64,000 nt of DNA from Phycisphaeraceae bacterium (GTDB lineage: Bacteria > Planctomycetota > Phycisphaerae > Phycisphaerales > UBA1924), in the NCBI GenBank assembly GCA_019636495.1, contig JAHBXL010000011.1:82133-146132 (forward strand), given 5' to 3'. Positions within the stretch are counted from its first letter, which is position 1; the number at the start of each line of letters is the position of its first letter. A program made the translations under genes and the position numbers. Under the pieces are notes generated by a model. It was not told the DNA's origin. It saw nothing but the letters and a program-made list of their open reading frames with translations, and searched no databases. Of the stretch, positions 7,951 to 15,899 are shown in pieces.

Positions 7951-9948
7951 TTAGGTGAACGCCAGCCCACCCGCACCGACCGCGTCGGCCAGGCGCTTGG
8001 TGTTCTTCGCTGTCTGCTCGCTCGCGCGGGCGGTTCGTTCCGCCGCATCGCCGCCGCCCAAGCCCGCCACGCCCTCCGCGTTGAACGTGCCGGTGACGCT
8101 GATTCCCTTGCCGATCGCGGCCCCGAGCCCCGACAACCGGTCCTCGAACTCGGCCATGAGGTCCTGCGGGGACTTCCGCGAGCCGCGCTCCGCGTCCGCC
8201 GCTTCGCGCTTCTGGCGGGCCAGCTCGATCGCGTCGGCGAGCTTCTTCTTCGCGGCGTCGAGCGCCGCCTGCGATTCCGCAAGCCCAGCCTCGGTCTTGT
8301 CCTTCAGGGCATTCTGGGCATCCTCGAAGTCCTGCCCGATGGCGGCGAGCGTGGCCTCGTGGATGGCCGCGGACTGCTCGCGCTCCGCCGCCCGTTCCTT
8401 CTCTCGCGCGGCCACCGTCTGCTGGGCCGCGTTCTCCAACTCGACGAGGCGTGACTCCAACTGCTGATCGACCGCCCTCTTCGCGGCGTCCACATCCAGC
8501 CCGGAATCGAACAGCCCCTGGATCTCCAGCATCCGCTTGGCGACCCAGGACGACGCCTCCTCCCAGATCATCTGGAAGCCCGTGGCAAAGTTGGTCCAGG
8601 TCTTGGAAAGGAAGGCGACCGTTTCGATCCAGCCAACCTCGAGGGCATGGAACACAATCTGGGCGGCGGCCAGCGCGCCGTACCACATGGAATAAGCGGT
8701 GGAGACGAAGAACTCCTTCGCGCCAAGCCACGCCTTGTTCAGCGCCGCCACGCCCTGCTGCCAGATGACCTTGAGGGACAACCAGAGAATCTCTGCCGCG
8801 AGAGCGATGTCGCCGGCGGCGAGGGCATCGGCGATGCCCCCCACGACCTTGCTGACCCACTCCCGCAGCGCCGTGAACTGCTCCCCGAGCCACGACAGAG
8901 CCTCACCGCCCATACCGGTGGCGACTACAAGCACGCCCCCGAGCGCAACGATCGCGGCGATGACCAGGCCAACGGGCGAGAGGACCGCGCCGATGGCCGC
9001 ACCGATGAGGCTGAATGCCGTCCCGATCCCGCCGATGATCCCGGCCACCAGGCCCAGCGCCGCACCGATCCCGGAGATGACGTATCCCAGGGCGATGATC
9101 GCGACGCCCGCCACGGCGACGGCGGCCGCGACCTTGAGCGCCCACACGACGAGGTCTTTGTTCTCCTTGATCCAGGCGGTGGCGGTCACGACCACGCGGG
9201 TGATCCGCGCGGTCAGCTCCTTGAGGGTGGGTGCGAGGGTCCCGCCGATCGTGAACACGCCCTGTTTGAGCACCTTCCAGAGGGTGCCGAGGGCATCGTT
9301 GAGTTCCGCCGCGTCGCGGGCGGTCTCCGTGCTGACCGTCAGGCCCAGTTTGCGGGCTTGCTCTTGCATCTCGTTGATGCCAGCGGCTCCGTCGGCCATG
9401 AGCGGGAGCAGCTTCGTGCCTGCCTTACCGAAGAGTTCCATCGCGAGGGACGCCCGCAACGCCGGGTCCTGGACCTGTGAGATGCGGTCGGCTAACAACT
9501 TGAACTGCTGGTCGGGTGACAACTTCGCCAGGTCGGCCACGGTCAATCCGAGCAGCCCGAGGGCCTCGTTCGCTCCCTGCGATCCCTTGGCAGCCTCCAC
9601 GAGCGACTTCTGCATGACGCGGAGGCCGTTCTCCAGTGTTTCCATGTCGGTGCCGGCGAGGTCGGCGGCGTACCCGAGCTCCGAAAGCGCCTCGACGCTC
9701 ACGCCCGTCCGCTGACTCATCTTGTCCAGCACGTCCCCGGTGTCGGAGAAGGCCTTCGCCGTGCCGAGCAGTGCCGTGATCGCAGCTGCGCCGATGCCCG
9801 CCATCCTGGTGCCGATGGAGCGCAGCCCCGCGCCGAAGGCTTCGAGCTTCTTCTGCGCCGCCTTCAGTCCGGCCGACAGCTTGTCGCTGACGCCCAGTTC
9901 AACGAAGGCCCTGCCTGCTCGGATGCCGCGCGTGTCGGCCACGGTCAA
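7951..9948 (-). CDS. Phage tail tape measure protein
   Basis: This 665-residue protein sets tail length and is threaded inside the tail tube of siphovirus-like or myovirus-like phages. The N-terminal half is alpha-helical with KAAQKKLEAFGAGLRSIGTRMAGIGAAA, typical of TP901-type tape measures. A central hydrophobic region (VALGGVLVVATGMGG and alternating Ala/Ile/Val stretches) follows, and the C-terminal third has long Glu/Ala/Lys coiled coils. The called start is TTG 9948, overlapping the upstream stop; GTG 9942 is an equally plausible start. At about 665 residues it predicts a fairly short tail of roughly 100 nm, by the usual rule of 1.5 angstrom per residue. Confidence 0.9.
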   Translation of the reverse strand: MTVADTRGIRAGRAFVELGVSDKLSAGLKAAQKKLEAFGAGLRSIGTRMAGIGAAAITALLGTAKAFSDTGDVLDKMSQRTGVSVEALSELGYAADLAGTDMETLENGLRVMQKSLVEAAKGSQGANEALGLLGLTVADLAKLSPDQQFKLLADRISQVQDPALRASLAMELFGKAGTKLLPLMADGAAGINEMQEQARKLGLTVSTETARDAAELNDALGTLWKVLKQGVFTIGGTLAPTLKELTARITRVVVTATAWIKENKDLVVWALKVAAAVAVAGVAIIALGYVISGIGAALGLVAGIIGGIGTAFSLIGAAIGAVLSPVGLVIAAIVALGGVLVVATGMGGEALSWLGEQFTALREWVSKVVGGIADALAAGDIALAAEILWLSLKVIWQQGVAALNKAWLGAKEFFVSTAYSMWYGALAAAQIVFHALEVGWIETVAFLSKTWTNFATGFQMIWEEASSWVAKRMLEIQGLFDSGLDVDAAKRAVDQQLESRLVELENAAQQTVAAREKERAAEREQSAAIHEATLAAIGQDFEDAQNALKDKTEAGLAESQAALDAAKKKLADAIELARQKREAADAERGSRKSPQDLMAEFEDRLSGLGAAIGKGISVTGTFNAEGVAGLGGGDAAERTARASEQTAKNTKRLADAVGAGGLAFT

Positions 9949-10376
9949 TCACCTTTCCTGATCGAGTTGCGCCACAGCAGCGGAAGCTGCGGGCGTTCCT
10001 TCTCCAGCGCCGGGGCCATGTAGGGCCTGGGCGCGATCTTCACCTTCCGCGAAGTCAACCTTCCTCCCCGCCGCGACAGGACGACTGTCTCGCCGCCGTA
10101 CTCCAGCACGTTGGGAGCGGTGCTCTTCTTGAAGCCCACCGGGCCGACGACTACGGAGTCGGCGGCCTTGTCGTACCCGAAAAGGATCAGCCGCGGCAGG
10201 CTCCCTTCATGCGAGTGCGGCGGCGATCCCGGAGGTGCGGACTTCTTGCGCTTGCGGATGCTCGTCTTCGCCGCCGTGCGGATGAACGCGCCGGCCTTGC
10301 TGAGTACCTTTCGCTTGGCGTTGTCGACCGCCGCCATCACGACGTGGCGGTCGAAGAACATGTCCTTGATCCGCAT
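9945..10376 (-). CDS. HK97 gp10-like tail-completion / minor tail protein
   Basis: From ATG 10376 the product is 143 residues, starting MRIKDMFFDRHVVMAAVDNAKRKVLSKAGAFIRTAAK. It has a basic helical N-terminal part (SIRKRKKSAPPGSPPHSHEG) and ends with RPYMAPALEKERPQLPLLWRNSI. That layout, with a conserved RPF/Y..PAL.. motif near the C-terminus, is typical of HK97 gp10-family proteins at the head-tail interface or tail terminus. A GTG at 10385 overlapping the upstream stop as GTGA is the alternative start. It lies just before the tape measure, which is unusual for gp10 and more like a tail-terminator position. Confidence 0.7.
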   Translation of the reverse strand: MRIKDMFFDRHVVMAAVDNAKRKVLSKAGAFIRTAAKTSIRKRKKSAPPGSPPHSHEGSLPRLILFGYDKAADSVVVGPVGFKKSTAPNVLEYGGETVVLSRRGGRLTSRKVKIAPRPYMAPALEKERPQLPLLWRNSIRKGD

Positions 10377-10381
10377 GGTGA

Positions 10382-10864
10382 TCACGCCGTGGCCCCGCCC
10401 CCCGTCCCATTCCCGCCGGTGAAGTCGCGGCCCTTCTCGAGGCCCTTGTTGAAGGACGCCTCCTTCTCCTTGCGGAGCCGACCAGAGCCAAGGAACAGTC
10501 CGACGATGCCCGTGAGCGCCGGCAGCGCCGGCCCGAGCACGGGCAGCCCTGCGACCGTGGGCCCGACGGTTTCGAGCGCTGAGAGCGTGAGCTGGCTGAA
10601 GAGGCCGCGCAGCTCGCCGGCCTTCTCGATGCTGTTCTTCCACTGCGCGCCCGTGGTCTGCGTCCCGGTGAACCAGTTCTGGTACTCGACTTCCGCCTCG
10701 TTGAGGCTGAGCGTCGAGGGCAGGCCCGTGGTCTGCTGAATGGTATTGGGCGTCTTGACCTTGACGATGTCGCCGAGGTCGAAGCCAGCGCAGGATGCGA
10801 GTACCAGGGCCAGGAGCAGCAGACCCACGATGTAGACATAGTGGCGGGTCGTCAGGTTCTTCAT
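10382..10864 (-). CDS. Predicted lipoprotein in the tail operon
   Basis: The 160-residue product starts at ATG 10864, seven bases after AAGGAGG, and overlaps the upstream frameshifted reading frame as ATGA. The N-terminus is a classic lipoprotein signal: basic residues, VYIVGLLLLALVLA, then the lipobox LASC. The rest includes hydrophobic runs (TVAGLPVLGPALPALTGIVGLFLG) and a charged C-terminus. Phage lipoproteins in structural operons include superinfection-exclusion or spanin-like factors. Its place between the tail chaperones and gp10-like gene is odd for lysis. No family was recognised. Confidence 0.75.
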   Translation of the reverse strand: MKNLTTRHYVYIVGLLLLALVLASCAGFDLGDIVKVKTPNTIQQTTGLPSTLSLNEAEVEYQNWFTGTQTTGAQWKNSIEKAGELRGLFSQLTLSALETVGPTVAGLPVLGPALPALTGIVGLFLGSGRLRKEKEASFNKGLEKGRDFTGGNGTGGGATA

Positions 10865-11106
10865 CCGTGAGCCTCCTTGGGGTGACGCGGGAACTTGCCG
10901 TCGATGAACACGTCCTTGAGCACCGACACGCCAACCTTGACGGGCCGGGATCGCTGGGAGAACGGGTCGAAGTCGGATGGCTTGAGCCGGCGGGATCGCT
11001 TGGGGTCGCGGTTGGTGTTGGCGATGACCGCCAAAAGGCTGGCGGCGATCGACCAGTCGTGGCGCTGGCGGCCGTCGAGCATGGCCACCAATTCGCGCAG
11101 CGTCAG
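10861..11106 (-). CDS. Second tail chaperone frame, read by -1 frameshift
   Basis: This open frame lies one base back from the 163-residue chaperone gene and runs past its stop for 81 codons, starting LTLRELVAMLDGRQRHDW and continuing LLAVIANTNRDPK. This resembles the T-like part of phage tail chaperones. No ATG, GTG or TTG is seen in this frame near the junction, so it is most easily expressed as a fusion after a -1 slip. A slippery heptamer GGGCCCC sits at 11112-11106, just before the zero-frame TGA. Residues just upstream in the -1 frame (CLIWQCAGIVGLDPG) also look protein-like, so the true slip site could be 40-60 bases earlier. Its stop overlaps the lipoprotein start. Confidence 0.7.
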   Translation of the reverse strand: MTLRELVAMLDGRQRHDWSIAASLLAVIANTNRDPKRSRRLKPSDFDPFSQRSRPVKVGVSVLKDVFIDGKFPRHPKEAHG

Positions 11107-11594
11107 GGGCCCGGGGTCGAGACCGACGATGCCGGCGCACTGCCAGATGAGGCACCAGCAGTCTCCAGCAGCCGGTCGGCGAGCCGGTCCAGCTCCCCGC
11201 TGTCCAGCTTCTTCTCCACCAGGTCGCGGGCCCGCTCCATCACCTTCTTCGTGGCCTGGAGCACCCGCCCGAGGTTGGCCCGGTCCCTCGGGCTCGGGCA
11301 GAAACCCACGAGCTCCTCCAGCACCGCCGTGGTCGCGGCCTCGATGGCGTCGCCCGCCATCGCCTTGCCGAACTCCTCGTCGGACACCGGAGGGGTGGCG
11401 GCATCCGCTTCGGGCTTGCAGATGGCGTAGACAACGTCGCAGAGCAGCACCGGGTCGCGGATGAGCTTCTCGATCAGCGTCCCCTCGATGACCTGCATGA
11501 GGTCGACGCCCGTGAGCCCGCGCACTCGCTTGAGCGTGGCGACGTTGATGTCCACCGTCCAGGTCCGGCCCGCGTTGTCCTTGAACGTCCGCAT
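11103..11594 (-). CDS. Tail assembly chaperone (G-like)
   Basis: The 163-residue product starts MRTFKDNAGRTWTVDINVATLKRVRGLTGVDLMQVIEG, a pattern seen in phage tail assembly chaperones. These bind the tape measure before tube polymerisation. It sits between the major tail protein and the tape measure, as expected. The C-terminus turns Ser/Pro-rich (SSGSAPASSVSTPGP) just before the stop, where a second frame takes over. This zero-frame product would be the abundant short form and the frameshifted product the rare long form. Confidence 0.75.
   Translation of the reverse strand: MRTFKDNAGRTWTVDINVATLKRVRGLTGVDLMQVIEGTLIEKLIRDPVLLCDVVYAICKPEADAATPPVSDEEFGKAMAGDAIEAATTAVLEELVGFCPSPRDRANLGRVLQATKKVMERARDLVEKKLDSGELDRLADRLLETAGASSGSAPASSVSTPGP
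11106..11112 (-). promoter_or_regulatory. Candidate -1 ribosomal frameshift heptamer
   Basis: Read on the minus strand in the zero frame, the codons are CCG GGC CCC TGA. The heptamer G GGC CCC fits the X XXY YYZ rule exactly, and it directly precedes the stop, which would stall ribosomes there. After a slip the next codon is CTG, which continues into the 81-codon second frame. I did not identify a convincing downstream pseudoknot by eye. Confidence 0.55.
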
Positions 11595-11659
11595 CCATGC
11601 CCTCCGTGCTCAGCAACCCGACAGCAATACGACGCAAACCCGACCGCAAACCAACAGCC

Positions 11660-12088
11660 TCAGCCGCCGATCCAGGACGGGGCCGTCGCCGAGTACGTCA
11701 CCTTCGCCGTGACCGAGACGGTGATGGCCTCCTCGAGGGCCTCGTTCCGCGAGAAGTTGGTGATGGAGAAGTCCGCCTGCAGCCCCTGGCCGCCGGTGTC
11801 GTCGAGGATCTGGAGTCCGATCGGATCGTTCTGGAAGAAGGCGTTCTTGATGGCGGTGAACCCGGCGTCCGCCGTGTCCCAGACCATCTCGAACTCGACG
11901 CTCGCCTCCTTGAGCGTGGCGACGGTCGCCCGCCAGCCCGCGTTGGCGCGGGTGGTCACATCGGCCTCTCCCGCCTCTAGGCTGAGAGTCACGTCGCGGG
12001 TGTTGCCGAGGGCGAGCCACCCGCCGCCGCCGCCCTGGCCGCCGACCTTGTAGAGCAGCTTGGCTTCCATGCCGAGTTTGATTGCCAT
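11660..12088 (-). CDS. Major tail (tube) protein, TP901-1-like
   Basis: The 142-residue product starts MAIKLGMEAKLLYKVGG and contains NTRDVTLSLEAGEADVTTRANAGWRATVATLKEASVEFEMVWD. It then has TAIKNAFFQNDPIGLQILDD and ends ITVSVTAKVTYSATAPSW. The DVTL..EADVTTR core and the final beta-hairpin are characteristic of the TP901-1 tail-tube family. The protein polymerises as rings around the tape measure. It is immediately upstream of the chaperone pair, the standard order. Confidence 0.85.
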   Translation of the reverse strand: MAIKLGMEAKLLYKVGGQGGGGGWLALGNTRDVTLSLEAGEADVTTRANAGWRATVATLKEASVEFEMVWDTADAGFTAIKNAFFQNDPIGLQILDDTGGQGLQADFSITNFSRNEALEEAITVSVTAKVTYSATAPSWIGG

Positions 12089-12101
12089 CGCCCGACTCCT
12101 T

Positions 12102-12359
12102 TCACTCGGCGCTGTGGCCGACCACGAGCATGCTCTCGCCCGCCTTGCTCTTGACCTTGATCTTCGAGAGGTCCACCCGCTCGAAGTAGTACTGCGTGCC
12201 GGGTGCCACCGGGATCTCCTTGCCGTCCGTTCCTTCTAGGACGGCGTCCTGGGTGTTGGTGTGCGCCGCCGTCAGCGTGAACGTCGCGATCACCGATGTG
12301 CCCGACATGGGCACGTACCCGCTTTCGAGATCGACTTTGAGCGTGATCAGGTTCCTCAC
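12102..12359 (-). CDS. Small phage protein of the neck/tail region
   Basis: From GTG 12359, preceded by GGAGG at six bases, the product is 85 residues: RNLITLKVDLESGYVPMSGTSVIATFTLTAAHTNTQDAVLEG and so on. It is predicted to be beta-rich with no membrane segment. It starts three bases after the stop of the preceding gene and precedes the tail-tube gene. A structural or tail-associated role is inferred from position only. No family was recognised. Confidence 0.65.
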   Translation of the reverse strand: MRNLITLKVDLESGYVPMSGTSVIATFTLTAAHTNTQDAVLEGTDGKEIPVAPGTQYYFERVDLSKIKVKSKAGESMLVVGHSAE

Positions 12360-12361
12360 GG

Positions 12362-12793
12362 CTACCTCCGCACTCGGTACGTGACGCTCAGGACACTCGT
12401 GAAAACCCGGTGCTGTTCCAGCGACTCGCTCGACACCACAGGCTCGTGCGCGATCCCGACCCACGCGGCGTCGGGCGCATCAGGCAAACGCTTCAGCCGA
12501 ATGTGATCCGTGAGGGCCTCGACAAGGTCCAGCAGACCGTCGATCTCGGCCGCATCACCCTCGGCTGGCAGCTTCTTCTGCACGCCCACATCGAGCACGC
12601 ACTCGAAAGTGCTGCTGTCGCGGCTGGCGGCTGAGATGCCGGTGGTGCGGGGGACCACGGACACGCGGAGGTCTTTGAGGTCCTCCAGCGTGAACGCGGG
12701 CTGGAACATCCGCACCGCGTTCACGGGCTGCCCGACCGAACCGGCGTTGATGTGCGCGACCAGCGCGTCGGCGATGGCGACGATGGTGCTCAA
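12362..12793 (-). CDS. Tail terminator / tail-completion-like protein
   Basis: The 143-residue product starts at TTG 12793, which overlaps the upstream stop as TTGA. It begins STIVAIADALVAHINAGSVGQPVNAVRMFQPAFTLEDLKDLRVSVVPR and has SSTFECVLDVGVQKKLP, ending RVFTSVLSVTYRVRR. The N-terminal helix, central VSVVPR strand and terminal beta-strands resemble phage tail-terminator proteins. Its place just upstream of the tail tube supports this. The assignment is from pattern and position. Confidence 0.6.
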   Translation of the reverse strand: MSTIVAIADALVAHINAGSVGQPVNAVRMFQPAFTLEDLKDLRVSVVPRTTGISAASRDSSTFECVLDVGVQKKLPAEGDAAEIDGLLDLVEALTDHIRLKRLPDAPDAAWVGIAHEPVVSSESLEQHRVFTSVLSVTYRVRR

Positions 12794-13059
12794 AGGGCAC
12801 CGCCCTTCGACGCGGCCATGCCCGACACCTTGCCCTCCAAGTACGACACGCGGCGCTCCATCGCCTGGTACTCGCCGCGGATGGACCGGGCCTCGCCGAT
12901 GAACTCGTCCATCCGCTTCTCGAGCTGCTGGAGCTTGGTAGTGACCACGCCCCACTGGATGGTCATCGCGCCGGCGGCAAGGATGATCGCGACGAGCACG
13001 CCCGCCCACCGCGCCCCCCCATTGAACTTGGTCCCGTTCTGTCCATTCCCGTCTGACAT
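12790..13059 (-). CDS. Small single-pass membrane protein with coiled coil
   Basis: The product is 89 residues from ATG 13059, with CGGAG five bases upstream; a GTG at 13062 is an alternative. A hydrophilic N-terminus (SDGNGQNGTKFNGGARW) leads into a membrane helix, AGVLVAIILAAGAMTIQWGVV. A charged coiled coil (KLQQLEKRMDEFIGEARSIRGEYQAMERRVSYLEGKV) follows. This layout is seen in phage membrane proteins near lysis or neck genes. It could be a holin-like or spanin-like protein, but no lysis partner is visible nearby, so function stays open. Confidence 0.65.
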   Translation of the reverse strand: MSDGNGQNGTKFNGGARWAGVLVAIILAAGAMTIQWGVVTTKLQQLEKRMDEFIGEARSIRGEYQAMERRVSYLEGKVSGMAASKGGAL

Positions 13060-13439
13060 CACGTCTCCGTGCCGATGTGCTTGGTGTGAATCCGCAGAGT
13101 CCTTCGATATGGGTCGCTGTACCGGAACGACGGTTGCCCGCCCGGCGCGTTGACCTCGTACACAAACACGCTCGCCCCGACCGTCTCTCGCACCTGGTCG
13201 CCGGCCCGCGGGAGGATCGGGCCGGCACCGAGGTCCAGGTCCGCCGCGCGGATCAGAAAGTCCCGCGACTCGACCCGGTGAATCAACCCCGCGTCGTCGG
13301 CCTGCTCGAACTCGGTCCTGCCGATGCTGGCCAGAACCTCTTTGGTTTCGGCCCCACGCTGGTAGACCACGGCGCGGCTCATGTGCTTGTGCCGCTGGTC
13401 ATCCAGGAACGCAGAGCCGCGATCGAGCAGGTCGCCCAC
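13059..13439 (-). CDS. Head-tail connector region protein
   Basis: The 126-residue product starts at GTG 13439, six bases after GAGGAGG. It begins GDLLDRGSAFLDDQRHKHMSRAVVYQRGAETKEVLASIGRTEFEQADD and ends with beta-strand-like segments including RETVGASVFVYEVNAPGGQPSFRYSDPYRRTLRIHTKHIG. The arrangement resembles small head-tail joining proteins of the gpFII type, found between capsid and tail genes. It overlaps the membrane-protein gene. The assignment rests on layout and position. Confidence 0.6.
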   Translation of the reverse strand: MGDLLDRGSAFLDDQRHKHMSRAVVYQRGAETKEVLASIGRTEFEQADDAGLIHRVESRDFLIRAADLDLGAGPILPRAGDQVRETVGASVFVYEVNAPGGQPSFRYSDPYRRTLRIHTKHIGTET

Positions 13440-13458
13440 GGGAGCCTCCTCGGTCGGG

Positions 13459-13881
13459 TCACTGCAGCATGCGGACGCGAACGACGGTGTCGGCGTCGAC
13501 GGTGGTCTTCACCGTTTTGCCGATCAGTTTGTTCACGCCGGCGGCCGCGTTCTTGGTGGCGTTCTGCGCCGCCGCGTCCCAGTAGGTGTTGGTGCCCGCG
13601 GGGATGGCGCTGCCCGCGCCGCCCGCTTTTGGGAAATCGAACACGCCCGACACCGCCAGCGAACCGAGCTGGTTCGCCTTGATGGGCGCCACCGTGACGC
13701 CCACCATCTCAGCCTGCACCACCACCGCACCGACGAGCGTGTCAGCCCCCGGCGTGTAGTCGATTGCCTCGCCTTCGTGAACGAACTTTGCAGGTCCTGA
13801 AGCCATGCCGCCTTCTCCTTCGCCGGGAGTGATCCCGGACTGTTCTTCTCCGGCGCCTCCGCCGATTGGTGTTTCGCCCAT
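13459..13881 (-). CDS. DUF2190-like capsid-associated protein
   Basis: The product is up to 140 residues. The segment MASGPAKFVHEGEAIDYTPGADTLVGAVVVQAEMVGVTVAPI, followed by LAVSGVFDFPKAGGAG and AAAQNATKNAAAGVNKLIGKTVK, matches the DUF2190 pattern. DUF2190 proteins act as capsid decoration or fibre proteins and follow the major capsid gene. ATG 13806 has a good AAGGAG upstream and gives a more typical DUF2190 N-terminus. ATG 13881 adds 25 Gly/Glu-rich residues and sits near a GAGGTG. Either start is possible. Confidence 0.75.
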   Translation of the reverse strand: MGETPIGGGAGEEQSGITPGEGEGGMASGPAKFVHEGEAIDYTPGADTLVGAVVVQAEMVGVTVAPIKANQLGSLAVSGVFDFPKAGGAGSAIPAGTNTYWDAAAQNATKNAAAGVNKLIGKTVKTTVDADTVVRVRMLQ

Positions 13882-13886
13882 GCCGC

Positions 13887-15899
13887 TTACACCTCGCCCT
13901 TGCTCTTGACGCCGCCTCGGGGGTCCTGCAGCGCAACGCCGAAGTCGTGGTACCCGCGCATCCGCACGCCGAGCTGGTTGAAGTCCGCTTCCGCCGTTTC
14001 GATGGTCGGTGACTCGTTGCCGTTCAGGAACGCCACCTCAATCACCGGCAGGTCCGATGGATCGGCGAGGAGGTACCACGCCTTGGTGGAGTTGCCGGTG
14101 TAGAGCGCGTTGGAGAGGTAGCGGCTGACCTCGATCCGGAACTTGCCTTGGTGCGGGTTGGCGACGGGGAACTTCACGTTGACCGTGGTGTCCCGCATCT
14201 CGACACTCTTGTAGAGCTGGGTGCCCACCGCTGAGAGCGCCGTCGGCACGAGGAGGATCGACGGCATCACGCCCGTGGGCTTGCCGTCGGAGTCCACGAG
14301 GTCCATGAAGGTGACCTCGCCCTTGGTGAGGCCGTCGATGCCGAGCGCCGTGTCCGCGCCCGAAATGAAGTTCTTGTTGCCGGCGCTGAAGAACGCGGCG
14401 TTGTTCATGAACGCCGTCCAGAAGACGTCGTTGATCTTCAGGCCCGATCCGCGGCCGAGCTTGCGCGGGACCGTGGTGATCGCGCCGAGGTCGTCGTTGA
14501 TGATGTCGCGGCGGTCGATGGACAGCATCAGGCCGTAGGTGTCGGCCTTGTTGCTGTAGGTCTCCTCGCCCAAGGTCCCGTGCTTGAGCTCGCCACCCGG
14601 GGCGACCTGCTCGTACTGGTCCTTGCCGACCAGCCGGTAGCTCGTGACGGTTTTGAAGTCGGAGACGTTGCGGACGGCGCAAACGCTCCGCCACACGCGC
14701 TCGACGCTGAAGAAGCCCTCGAGCAGGAACTTGTTGGCGACGCTGGAGAGGATGCCGCCCACGTCGATGGTGGTCATCCCCGCCTCGACGCCACGGCCAA
14801 AGGCGTACTCGAGTACCTGCCGGTGATCGCGGAAGCTGTTCCCGCAATATCCGTTGAGCTTGGCAGCTTCGCACAGGAGTTCCCGAAGCCCGATGCCATG
14901 CCGGAACGACCTCGAAGCGAGTTCGAGGGCGAGCGCGGAGCAGATTGTCTCGATGCCGTCCAACCGCGCACTCTGGAGACAGGCGGCCTCGAGCACTTCG
15001 TTCGTTACGCTAGTGTCCGGCGCGTGTACCGCTGGCGTCTTTGGCCGGCTGGCACGGAGCACCTCAAGTTCGGCACGAGTCGCGTCCCAGCCGTCGCGGA
15101 TAGCCTGGGCTTCGACCTCAGTATGACTGCCGCCGCACACCTTGCGAATGGCCGCGATGCGCGTCGTTTCGGCCAATGCCTGCGCTCGGATCTGCTCGGC
15201 GTTCGGTTCCGTGCCAGCGTTAGGTGCCGGCGTGGAGCCGGGATTGGAGTGGACGGGATCATCTGCCATGATGCTGGTGCCTTTGTTACGGTGGGCGGCG
15301 ATGCTCGCGCTGGTGCGGCCGTCGGCACCGAGGTCGACGAAACTGATCTCGCCGAGCGTTGCCTTGCGAACGACGTTGATGGGGCCGGCGAACTCCTGGC
15401 CGTTCACGGTCGCTTTCTGCGACTCGCGGATGAACTCGAACTCCTCGACACTCGCGCCCACCGAGGCCTGCCAGGGGAAGCCGTTTCGGGACGACGCGAC
15501 GACTTCACGGGCCGTCGCTGTGTCGCGAGAGATCACTCCGGTGGCGATGAGCTGCCCGCCCTCGACTTTGATCGCGTCGGTGTGGCCGACGCCGGCGGCC
15601 GGGTCGTGGGCGAACCGGATCGGCCGGTTCTGCGAAGGCACCGCCAGGCCTGCGAGGTCCAGGACTACCGGGTGACGCCAGCCGGCGACGCGCATGGCCC
15701 CGCCGGTGTACGCAAGCATTTTGAAGCGCGGCAGCGACTTCTCTGCGTCCGCGCCCCCCGCGCCCGCGGCGATAGCGGTGATTTCCGCCGTGCCGGTTAG
15801 CGTGAGCGGCAATGCGCCGGCGGGCGGGGCTGCGGCCTCAAGCCACAGAGACTTGGGCGCGAATCGGGTCTTCGGAGCGGTCGGAGTCTTCGTTGCCAT
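13887..15899 (-). CDS. Prohead protease - major capsid protein fusion
   Basis: From ATG 15899 (AAGGA eight bases upstream) the product is 670 residues. Residues 1 to about 205 look like an HK97-type prohead protease, with IRFAHDP and GHTDAIKVEGGQLIATGVIS, a WQASVG segment carrying a candidate nucleophilic Ser, and LGEISFVDLGADGRT. The remainder is capsid-like: a charged helical delta region, then VGGILSSVANKFLLEGFFSVERVWRSVCAVRNVSDFKTVTSYRL and a long beta-rich part. A Met codon at 15269 (residue 211) could also start the capsid part alone. The gene overlaps the portal gene by 62 bases. Such fusions occur in some phages, where the protease frees itself from the capsid. Confidence 0.85.
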   Translation of the reverse strand: MATKTPTAPKTRFAPKSLWLEAAAPPAGALPLTLTGTAEITAIAAGAGGADAEKSLPRFKMLAYTGGAMRVAGWRHPVVLDLAGLAVPSQNRPIRFAHDPAAGVGHTDAIKVEGGQLIATGVISRDTATAREVVASSRNGFPWQASVGASVEEFEFIRESQKATVNGQEFAGPINVVRKATLGEISFVDLGADGRTSASIAAHRNKGTSIMADDPVHSNPGSTPAPNAGTEPNAEQIRAQALAETTRIAAIRKVCGGSHTEVEAQAIRDGWDATRAELEVLRASRPKTPAVHAPDTSVTNEVLEAACLQSARLDGIETICSALALELASRSFRHGIGLRELLCEAAKLNGYCGNSFRDHRQVLEYAFGRGVEAGMTTIDVGGILSSVANKFLLEGFFSVERVWRSVCAVRNVSDFKTVTSYRLVGKDQYEQVAPGGELKHGTLGEETYSNKADTYGLMLSIDRRDIINDDLGAITTVPRKLGRGSGLKINDVFWTAFMNNAAFFSAGNKNFISGADTALGIDGLTKGEVTFMDLVDSDGKPTGVMPSILLVPTALSAVGTQLYKSVEMRDTTVNVKFPVANPHQGKFRIEVSRYLSNALYTGNSTKAWYLLADPSDLPVIEVAFLNGNESPTIETAEADFNQLGVRMRGYHDFGVALQDPRGGVKSKGEV

